The position numbers and the translations under genes are program-made. From positions 3,447,033 through 3,452,123 of the forward strand of contig CP054864.1 of NCBI GenBank assembly GCA_013363835.1: 5,091 nucleotides of DNA, read 5' to 3'. Of the stretch, positions 1-5,091 are shown one piece after another. Position 1 is the first letter of the stretch; every line of letters begins with the position of its first letter. The notes beneath the pieces were generated by a model. It saw only the letters and a list, made by a program, of their open reading frames with translations. It had not been told where the DNA came from and ran no database searches. This DNA is from Dechloromonas sp. GTDB lineage: Bacteria > Pseudomonadota > Gammaproteobacteria > Burkholderiales > Rhodocyclaceae.

Positions 1-141
1 ACTGAGCGGCGGGGCCGCCTTGCCATCGGCGTCGACGCCGGGAACCAGCGTCAGACCGAGAACGGCGATCGAATAGATGACGATCAGAACGATGATCGGC
101 GCACGCATGCGCCGCAGGACGAGGAAAAATGCGCTGTTCAC
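1..141 (-). CDS. Potassium-channel family membrane protein, N-terminal 47 codons only (runs off the left edge)
   Basis: The gene reads leftward from a GTG at 139-141, 13 bp after the upstream gene's stop, and leaves the window in frame. The visible N-terminus opens with VNSAFFLVLRRMRAP, a short basic cytoplasmic segment, followed by one strongly hydrophobic stretch (IIVLIVIYSIAVLGLTLVPG, about residues 16-35) and then a polar loop. From memory, this opening (FFLVLRRMRAPIIVLIVIY...LVPGVD) matches betaproteobacterial two-helix potassium channels carrying a C-terminal TrkA-N/RCK domain. The pore loop, selectivity filter and RCK domain all lie outside the window, so the channel assignment rests on the first helix and on the neighbouring small membrane protein. 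No frameshift is needed in the visible part. A GGCGGGG stretch just upstream of the GTG could serve as ribosome binding site. Probably co-transcribed with the gene at 155-534. Confidence 0.6.
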   Translation of the reverse strand, partial: MNSAFFLVLRRMRAPIIVLIVIYSIAVLGLTLVPGVDADGKAAPPLS

Positions 142-154
142 GCCGGACCCCGCC

Positions 155-534
155 TCAGCGGCGCAGCGCCACGGTTTCGATGATGAGGATGATGACCGAG
201 ACGATATTGGCGAACAGCGCGCCGCCGGACAGCGAGACCACGCTCGACATGACCACGGGCGTCATGCCTTCGCCCGTGATGTACGGCGACGGCCCAGGTG
301 ATGGCGGCGGCGATCAGCTGCAGATCTGCGACCAGGCTGGTCGCCAGGTGGATGGCGCCAATCTGGGTACGGTCGCCGAACTTGAGCGCGGTGGCGATCA
401 GGCTGACAACCAGCGCGGCCGCCAGTTCATAGACGTGATGCAACTCGGTCGCTCGATGTCGCCGATGAAGAAGCCAAAGTTGAGTGTCGCAGCGAGGACG
501 ATGAAGAAGCCAAAATTACTTTTTCCAGATTCAT
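155..534 (-). CDS. Small four-helix inner-membrane protein, DUF6394-like (three apparent frameshifts)
   Basis: Start ATG at 532-534, preceded at 5 nt by a GGGGGAG ribosome binding site (540-546); TGA at 155-157. The reconstructed protein is about 127 aa with four hydrophobic segments: FGFFIVLAATLNFGFFI (about 8-24), YELAAALVVSLIATAL (about 36-51), ATSLVADLQLIAAAITW (about 66-82), and a long C-terminal one with VSLSGGALFANIVSVIILII. It ends in ETVALRR. Frame breaks lie at the A4 run 512-515 (one T lost in a T5 run on the coding strand), at about 445-448 (restores RPELHHVYEL), and at about 281-285 (two bases, restores ITGEGMTPVV). I recognise the sequence from memory as the DUF6394 type, of unknown function. 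Its position directly before a channel gene suggests a partner or accessory subunit, which is inference. Confidence 0.72.
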
Positions 535-565
535 GACCGCTCCCCCGAGCACTATGACGTCTTTC

Positions 566-1189
566 TCAGCGACTCTCGACCGGAGCCGGCTGAGATGGTG
601 CCGAGTTATTGGTGGTGGATAGCGTGGACAGGCGCCGGATTTCGGCGTCGCTGACCACTTCGAACAGATTGACGACCTTGCGCACGCCGTCGGTGGTGCG
701 GGTGATCTGGAGCGACCTTGGCTTCGCGGTCGCCGACGATGCCCATCAGGAAGACCGTGCCGGATTCGGTGACCTTGATGTGGTTGGCCGACAGGGTTTT
801 CGTCAACCAGCCGGGACCTTGGAGGTGATGTAGCTGTCGTTGCTGCGCGTCGTCAGCGACGAGGCGGGGCCGACCGTCGTTTCGTTGAAGACTTCCTTGA
901 TGCCGTCGAGTTTGCCGACTCGCTCGCCGATGGCGCTGCGCGCTTCTCGCTCGGCACTTCGCCGGTGATCAGCAGGCGCCGGTTGAAGGCGGTAAAGTTG
1001 TGTGCGAGGCTTCGCGGTAGGCTTCGGGAACTTGTTGCGCGGCCTTCCATTCAGCCGCCTCGTCGTCGGCCTGGACGCTGGTCGTCCGGCGGTCGTGAGC
1101 GCTCATGACGCCCACCGTGGCGCCGGCGGACGCAGCGGCGCTGGGCAGCAGCAGATCAGCGCGCGGCGGCGGTGAGCTTGAGTTTTGCA

Positions 1190-1190
<1 letters not shown>
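566..1190 (-). CDS. Two-BON-domain envelope protein, DolP/YraP/OsmY type (about eight apparent frameshifts)
   Basis: The reconstruction gives about 212 aa. The N-terminus (MQKLKLTAA..ALICLLPSAAAS) is a basic then hydrophobic export signal. It is the most damaged part, so whether a lipobox cysteine exists cannot be decided. A linker follows (VGVMSAHDRRT, then EAAEWKAAQQVPEAYREASH), then BON 1 (NFTAFNRRLLITGEVPSE, ERVGKLDGIKEVFNETTVG) and BON 2 (SNDSYITSKV, RLVDEN, HIKV, SGTVFLMGIVGDREAKVA, TTDGVRKVVNLFEVVSD), and a polar tail ending PAPVESR. BON domains bind phospholipid; E. coli DolP is an outer-membrane lipoprotein supporting envelope integrity. The start follows GGGAG (1198-1202) by 7 nt and overlaps the upstream isomerase stop in TGATG, implying translational coupling. 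Breaks lie near 1183-1186, 1162, 1148-1153, 998-1004, 943-948, 811-816, 794-797 and 708-712. Position after diaA supports DolP orthology. Confidence 0.85.
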
Positions 1191-1767
<577 letters not shown>

Positions 1768-1805
1768 TTTTCAGCGGGGTGGGGCAAGTAATCGGTCATT
1801 CTACA

Positions 1806-2177
1806 TCACAGCTCGGCGAAGACCTCGAACTCGACCCGGCGCCAGGGATTGCGGTGCTCGGTGAGCCGGGAAATGCGTGCTACCAGTTTGTCGCCGCCAT
1901 CCAGTGCGGCGGCGACGGCCCGTTCTCAGCGCGCGGCACGTAGCCGAGCTTGTGCCGCGCCATTCGACGACGCGGATGGCATGGCGGTCGTGGCGGTTGT
2001 CCGGTTCGCGGATCAGTTCGAGCAGGTCGCCGACCCGCAGTTCGCCCCAGAATTCGCCAACCGCATAATACTGGCTGCCGGCCAGCGGCTTTGCACCAGG
2101 ATACGCACGCTTTCCGCCCAGGCTGGCGGTGACAGCGCCAGCCACAAGGCCAGGCTAATCGTCGGCAGCGAACGCAT
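1806..2177 (-). CDS. Exported small HIRAN-domain protein (three apparent frameshifts)
   Basis: The start ATG at 2175-2177 lies inside the end of yraN (23-bp overlap) and follows AGGA closely; stop TGA at 1806-1808. Reconstructed length is about 124 aa. Residues 1-21 ([21 protein letters not shown]) form a textbook Sec signal peptide with an AWA cleavage site. The rest is essentially one HIRAN domain: LAGSQYYAVGEFW, LRVGDLLELIREPDNRHDRH, AIRVVEW, HKLGYVPRAEN, VAAALDGGDKLVARISRL and a C-terminal strand RRVEFEVFAEL. Each break is explained by one missing base, near 2083-2088, 1951-1955 and 1921-1924, and the total returns to a multiple of three. HIRAN domains are known in helicase proteins (Rad5/HLTF), where they grip 3' DNA ends, and as bacterial stand-alone proteins of unknown role. 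A periplasmic location argues against chromosomal DNA binding. Function unknown. Confidence 0.8.
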
Positions 2178-2519
2178 TCCTGATCCATTCGAGCTGCTCA
2201 CCTTCGATCAGCACGCAATCGAAGCGGCAGTCGCAGGCCGGTTTGCCAGCAGATAGTGCTGCGCGGCGAGGACGATGCGGCGGCGTTTGCTGGCCGTGAT
2301 GCTGGCGGCGCCGCCGAAATCGCTGCGGCTGCGCTGGCGCACCTCGACAAAGACCAGCGTCTTGCCATCGCGGCAGATGAGGTCGATCTCGCCGCCGCGT
2401 ACGCGAAAATTGCGCTCCACGACACGTTGACCGCAACGTTCCAGATAGATAGCGGCCGCTGCTTCGGCTTCGCGCCCGCGCGTCGTGGTGGTATCGTTGG
2501 TCTTTGTCCGCATGCCCAT
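2155..2519 (-). CDS. yraN: YraN, UPF0102 family protein with nuclease-like fold (one apparent frameshift)
   Basis: Reads from ATG 2517-2519 (or the in-frame ATG at 2511-2513) to TAG 2155-2157, about 121 aa after restoring one base, against 131 in E. coli. Family motifs in order: [17 protein letters not shown] (about 14-30), [31 protein letters not shown], the [22 protein letters not shown] helix region, and after the break [12 protein letters not shown] and LEWIRNAF. The GEIDLI...FVEVR arrangement is the RecB/Holliday-resolvase-like PD-(D/E)xK pattern of UPF0102; no activity is firmly established for the family. The break lies at about 2232-2240, where one base is missing between LLANRP and CDCRFD. 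It is the first gene of the leftward cluster. Its start codon is only 3 bp from that of divergent rsmI, so its promoter must lie within rsmI coding sequence. No clear Shine-Dalgarno precedes either candidate start. Confidence 0.9.
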
Positions 2520-2522
2520 GAA

Positions 2523-3346
2523 ATGACGGAAGAATCCGCTGCATTGTATGTCGTCCCGACGCCGCTCGGGAACCTGGCCGACCTGACACGCCGCGCCGAG
2601 GAGGTTCTGCGCGGCGTGCCCTGGGTGGCCGCCGAGGATACTAGACACAGCGGCCCATTGCTCAAGCAACTCGGGTCGCCAGCCCGAATGCCCGGCGCAT
2701 CAGCACAACGAGCACAAGCCGCCGCCCGCATCGTCGAGAAACTTCGGGCCGGCGAAGCGGTGGCGCTGATTTCGGATGCCGGCACGCCCGGCATTTCCGA
2801 CCCAGGTGCCCGTGTCGTCGCTGCCGTGCGCGCCGGCTGCAAGGTCGTCCCTTGCCCGGCGCATGCGCGGCAACGACGGCGCTCCGCTTCCGGCCTGCTC
2901 GACGAGCATTTTCTGTTTACGGCTTTTTGCCCAGCAAGGGCGGCCAACGCCGGCAGGCGCTGGAGGCGCTGCGCGAGCCTGGTGCGCTGGTTTTCTACGA
3001 AGCGCCACATCGCGTGCTGGAAACCGTTGCCGACATGGCTGCCGTGTTCGGCGAACGGACGCTGGTCATCGCCCGCGAACTGACCAAGCTCTTCGAATCC
3101 ATCCATTCCGTGCCCTTGACCGAGGCGCTCGAGTGGTTGAAGGCGGACCCCAATCGCCAGCGCGGCGAATTCGTGCTGCTCGTTTCCGGCGCGCCGGCCG
3201 GCGCCGACAACGGCGACGGTGAGCGCGTACTCAAACTGCTGCTGGCCGATGGTCTGCCGGTCAAGCAGGCGGCGAAGCTGGCGTCGGCAATTACCGGTGT
3301 GGCGAAAAATGCGCTTTACGACAAGGCGCTGATGCTGAGAGGCTGA
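2523..3346 (+). CDS. rsmI: RsmI, 16S rRNA (cytidine1402-2'-O)-methyltransferase (five apparent frameshifts)
   Basis: SAM-dependent enzyme that 2'-O-methylates C1402 in the ribosomal decoding centre; cytoplasmic. Start ATG 2523-2525 ([20 protein letters not shown]) matches the family's N-terminus; TGA at 3344-3346. Reconstructed length is about 276 aa (E. coli 286). Motifs in order: [130 protein letters not shown] and the C-terminal helices [19 protein letters not shown]. Breaks: about 2690-2696 and 2718-2720 (a 25-base out-of-frame patch hiding AHQHNEH), 2848-2852, 2882-2885, and 2916-2918 (T4 read as T3). Divergent from yraN and convergent with the 3397-3880 gene. The upstream sequence lacks a clear Shine-Dalgarno motif. 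Family assignment is secure. Confidence 0.93.
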
Positions 3347-3354
3347 AGAAACGG

Positions 3355-3376
3355 GCGAGGCGATGCGCTGCCTCGC
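3355..3376. terminator. Hairpin between convergent genes, possible terminator
   Basis: A perfect 7-bp inverted repeat, GCGAGGC and GCCTCGC around an 8-base loop, lies in the 50-bp gap between the convergent stops of rsmI (3346) and the GlcG-like gene (3397). On the minus strand the stem is followed within two bases by a pyrimidine-rich GTTTCTTC, so it could end the leftward transcript. On the plus strand no T-run follows. A smaller GGCC-AACGA-GGCC stem sits immediately to the right (3382-3394). The stem is seen; the function is inferred from its position. Confidence 0.4.
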
Positions 3377-3396
3377 TGTCCGGCCAACGAGGCCTG

Positions 3397-3880
3397 TTAT
3401 TTCAACAACGTCGGCCCCGGCCTGCGCGACTTGTGCATCCTGTTGCGACGTTGCGCCCGCCACGCCAACCGCGCCGATCATCTTGCCTTCGGTGACGATG
3501 GGCACGCCGCCTTCCAGCACGCCGGCATCGCCGGTGATGTTCAGCAGGCGGAGATGTACGCTGTGCGATGAGATCCTGAAAGGCCTTGGTCGGGCGGCGG
3601 AACGCCACTGCGCCTTGTGCCTTTTCCCGGGCAACTTCGACCGAGCTGTAGGCCGTGTTCTCCAGACGCTGCAGCAGCACCAGATGGCCGCCGGAGTCGA
3701 CGATGGCGATCGTCACGTTCCAGTTGTTTTCAAGGCCGCTCTCGGCAGCGGCCATGGCTTTCCTGGCCTGTCCCAGGGTCAGCGGCGCGCCATACGGCGT
3801 CGGGGTCTGGGCAAACGCCTGAAGCTGCCGAGCGTCAGGGCGACGCCCAAAAGCAGGGTGCGTATAGGTTTCTTGTTCAT
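3397..3880 (-). CDS. Secreted GlcG/HbpS-family (heme-binding-like) protein (three apparent frameshifts)
   Basis: ATG 3878-3880 is fixed by the strong AGGAG site at 3886-3890. The protein opens with a Sec signal peptide (MNKKPIRTLLLGVALTLGSF, then QAFAQ; predicted cleavage after AFA). The mature part is a single GlcG/HbpS domain: APLTLGQARKAMAAAESGLE, NVTIAIVDSGGHLVLLQRLE, TAYSSVEVAREKAQGAVAF, RPTKAFQDLIA, LLNITGDAGVLEGGVPIV, GKMIGAVGVAGATSQQDAQV and AQAGAD. The end is read as LLK plus TAA at 3397-3399 after restoring two bases near 3409; about 162 aa. Other breaks: about 3818-3821 (one base, restores QAFAQ) and 3565-3572 (two bases). HbpS in Streptomyces binds heme; GlcG sits in glycolate operons. 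The function of exported proteobacterial versions is not established, and no glc or heme genes are adjacent. It stands alone, divergent from pyrC. Confidence 0.85.
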
Positions 3881-3885
3881 GATGT

Positions 3886-3890
3886 CTCCT
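3886..3890 (-). promoter_or_regulatory. Shine-Dalgarno AGGAG for the GlcG-like gene
   Basis: On the minus strand AAAGGAGACATC precedes the ATG at 3878-3880, giving five bases between AGGAG and the start. This is the clearest ribosome binding site in the window. It decides the start, which in turn reveals the signal peptide. Confidence 0.8.
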
Positions 3891-3930
3891 TTGGGTTGTT
3901 GTGGGGAACCGCGGCACGAGCATAACGCCC

Positions 3931-3948
3931 TTACCGGAGCGCTGGTAA
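3931..3948. repeat. Interrupted inverted repeat overlapping the pyrC -10
   Basis: TTACC (3931-3935) and GGTAA (3944-3948) flank a centre containing the palindrome AGCGCT (3938-3943). The right arm lies within the proposed -10 element, so the site could be an operator for pyrC, for the divergent gene, or for both. The arms are short and slightly off-centre, so chance is possible. Confidence 0.3.
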
Positions 3949-3951
3949 AAT
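3943..3951 (+). promoter_or_regulatory. Probable extended -10 promoter for pyrC
   Basis: TGGTAAAAT fits TGn plus a -10 hexamer TAAAAT (five of six to TATAAT) in the 95-bp divergent spacer 3881-3975. No good -35 is seen at 16-18 bp, which extended -10 promoters can tolerate. Transcription would begin around 3957-3960, leaving a leader of roughly 16-20 nt before ATG 3976, with GAGGA (3965-3969) as ribosome binding site. I could not identify a convincing promoter for the opposite gene in the same spacer. Confidence 0.5.
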
Positions 3952-3975
3952 TTGCCAAACCGTAGAGGATCCACC

Positions 3976-5005
3976 ATGCAAATCACCCTGACCCGTCCCG
4001 ACGACTGGCACCTTCATCTGCGCGACGGCGAAGCCCTGTCCGCCGTCGTCGCCCACACCGCCGCCCAGTTTGCCCGGGCCATCGTCATGCCCAACCTGAA
4101 GCCGCCGGTGACCACGGTCGAACAAGCCGCCGCCTATCGCGACCGCATCGTTGCGGCACTGCCGGCCGGCGCGTCGTTCGAGCCGCTGATGACGCTCTAC
4201 CTGACCGACAACACGCCACCGACGGAGGTAGCCAAAGCCGCTGCTTCCGGCTTCGTCAAGGCCGTCAAGCTCTATCCGGCGGGAGCGACCACCAATTCCG
4301 ACGCCGGGCTGACCGACATCGCCAAGGCTTACGAGACGCTGGCCGAGATGGAGCGCCTCGGCCTGCCCTTGCTGGTGCATGGCGAAGTCACCGATCCGAC
4401 GATCGACCTCTTCGACCGCGAGAAGGTGTTTATCGATACCGTGCTGCTGCCGCTGACCCAGCGCTTTCCCAGACTCAAGGTGGTCATGGAGCACATCACC
4501 ACGCGCGACGCTGCGGAATTCGTGGCAAATTCGCCGTCGACCGTGGCAGCCACCATCACCGCCCACCACCTGCTTTACAACCGCAATGCCATCTTCCAGG
4601 GTGGCGTGCGGCCGCACTGGTACTGCCTGCCGGTATTGAAGCGCGAGACGCACCGCGGGCGCTGGTCGCCGCTGCGGTTTCCGGCAATCCCAAGTTCTTC
4701 CTCGGCACGGATTCCGCACCGCACGCCAAAGCGGCCAAGGAGGCGGCCTGCGGCTGTGCCGGTTGCTATACCGCCTACGCCGCGCTCGAACTCTATGCCG
4801 AAGCCTTCGAGCAGGCCGGCGCACTGGACAAACTGGAAGCCTTCGCCAGCTTTCACGGTCCGGACTGGTACGGCCTGCCGCGCAACAGCGGCACGGTGAC
4901 GCTGGCCAGGAAAGCTGGACGGTGCCGGCCGACTACCCGTTTGCGGCTAGCGACACCATCGTTCCGCTCCGTGCCGGCGAGACGCTATCCTGGAAAATGC
5001 GCTGA
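3976..5005 (+). CDS. pyrC: Dihydroorotase PyrC (two apparent frameshifts)
   Basis: Zinc enzyme that cyclises N-carbamoyl-L-aspartate to dihydroorotate, third step of de novo pyrimidine synthesis; cytoplasmic. ATG 3976 follows GAGGA by six bases; TGA 5003-5005. With two restored bases it has 343 aa (E. coli 348), a class II (type I PyrC) length. All metal ligands are visible: H12 and H14 in [10 protein letters not shown], the carboxylated lysine K98 in [12 protein letters not shown]135 in [10 protein letters not shown]173 in MEHITT, and the aspartate of GTDSAPH (about 246). The substrate loop [10 protein letters not shown] and the C-terminal WTVPADYPF...[11 protein letters not shown] are also present. 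Breaks: about 4655-4660 (one base near CGCGGGC, restores [18 protein letters not shown]) and about 4906-4909 (one base before ESWTV). It is the least damaged full-length gene and probably monocistronic or first in a short operon. Confidence 0.96.
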
Positions 5006-5091
5006 GTCGTAGCGTCGGCCCGGGCGGTGGTTTGCCCGAAGCATTCGCTTCTCCGCTGTTTTCCGCTGCGGCACTGGCTCGACCAATTGCC
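5006..5091 (+). other. Right-edge tail after pyrC; possible start of a DUF3025-like gene
   Basis: No complete gene can be seen here. One frame reads PEAFASPLFSAAAL from a possible TTG start at about 5035, and another ends HWLDQLP. Joined across a frameshift of the kind seen elsewhere in the window, these resemble the opening of DUF3025 proteins (F-x-SPLF then W-L-x-x-LP). A GCCCGGGC palindrome (5019-5026) lies just before and could instead be part of a pyrC terminator, although no T-run follows. The evidence is weak and the sequence stops before it can be tested. Confidence 0.25.

Noticed and set aside
129..536. A 135-codon plus-strand open frame over the left region
   Set aside because: It is antisense to the DUF6394-like gene, has no recognisable motif, and has low-complexity charged composition.
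2690..2925. Programmed ribosomal frameshifting in rsmI
   Set aside because: Five breaks occur in about 230 bp with no slippery heptamer and no stem-loop pattern, and similar breaks occur in all neighbours.
2198..3634. A 478-codon open frame on the minus strand spanning rsmI and yraN
   Set aside because: Only its first roughly 80 codons (right end) are real, being the C-terminal half of the GlcG-like gene. The rest is antisense to rsmI, whose motifs are unmistakable, and has the repetitive Arg/Ala/Ser composition of a high-GC shadow frame.
3967..3978. GGATCCACCATG before pyrC resembles a BamHI site plus Kozak sequence from a cloning vector
   Set aside because: The flanking sequence is continuous natural promoter and coding DNA with a proper GAGGA ribosome binding site; a six-base site and CCACC are expected by chance.
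3931..4824. A 297-codon minus-strand open frame opposite pyrC
   Set aside because: It is a shadow of pyrC, which has all catalytic residues on the plus strand.

Overview
The window reads as a high-GC betaproteobacterial chromosome segment, most likely from the Rhodocyclales (Dechloromonas/Azonexus/Accumulibacter-like). That placement rests on remembered protein similarity and gene order, not on a search. It is almost entirely coding: nine genes can be reconstructed, plus a possible gene tail at the right edge. No tRNA, rRNA, CRISPR array, insertion sequence or phage gene was seen.

Layout. On the minus strand, a tightly packed set reads leftward from 2519 to 1: yraN (UPF0102 nuclease-fold protein), a small exported HIRAN-domain protein, a SIS-domain phosphosugar isomerase (DiaA/GmhA type), a two-BON-domain envelope protein (DolP/YraP/OsmY type), a small four-helix membrane protein (DUF6394-like), and the first 47 codons of a probable potassium-channel protein. 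Divergently, with only 3 bp between start codons, rsmI (16S rRNA 2'-O-ribose methyltransferase) runs rightward at 2523-3346. It converges on a secreted GlcG/HbpS-type protein (minus, 3397-3880). A 95-bp divergent spacer follows, carrying a plausible extended -10 promoter, and then pyrC (dihydroorotase, 3976-5005). The last 86 bp may begin a further gene.

The rsmI/yraN/diaA/dolP grouping matches the E. coli yraL-yraM(lpoA)-yraN-diaA-dolP neighbourhood. Here rsmI is inverted, lpoA is absent, an exported HIRAN gene sits between yraN and diaA, and a membrane-protein/K+-channel pair follows dolP.

The most conspicuous property is that all eight full-length genes are interrupted by frameshifts. I count about 28, and every one can be explained by loss of 1, 2 or 5 bases. 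Conserved motifs resume immediately in the next frame, and restoring the bases returns every gene to a whole number of codons and a near-normal family length. This looks like uncorrected sequence with a deletion bias, not a decayed locus. All coordinates below therefore span the whole reconstructed gene, crossing frames. I found no convincing new defence or mobile system. The best biological lead is the exported stand-alone HIRAN protein.
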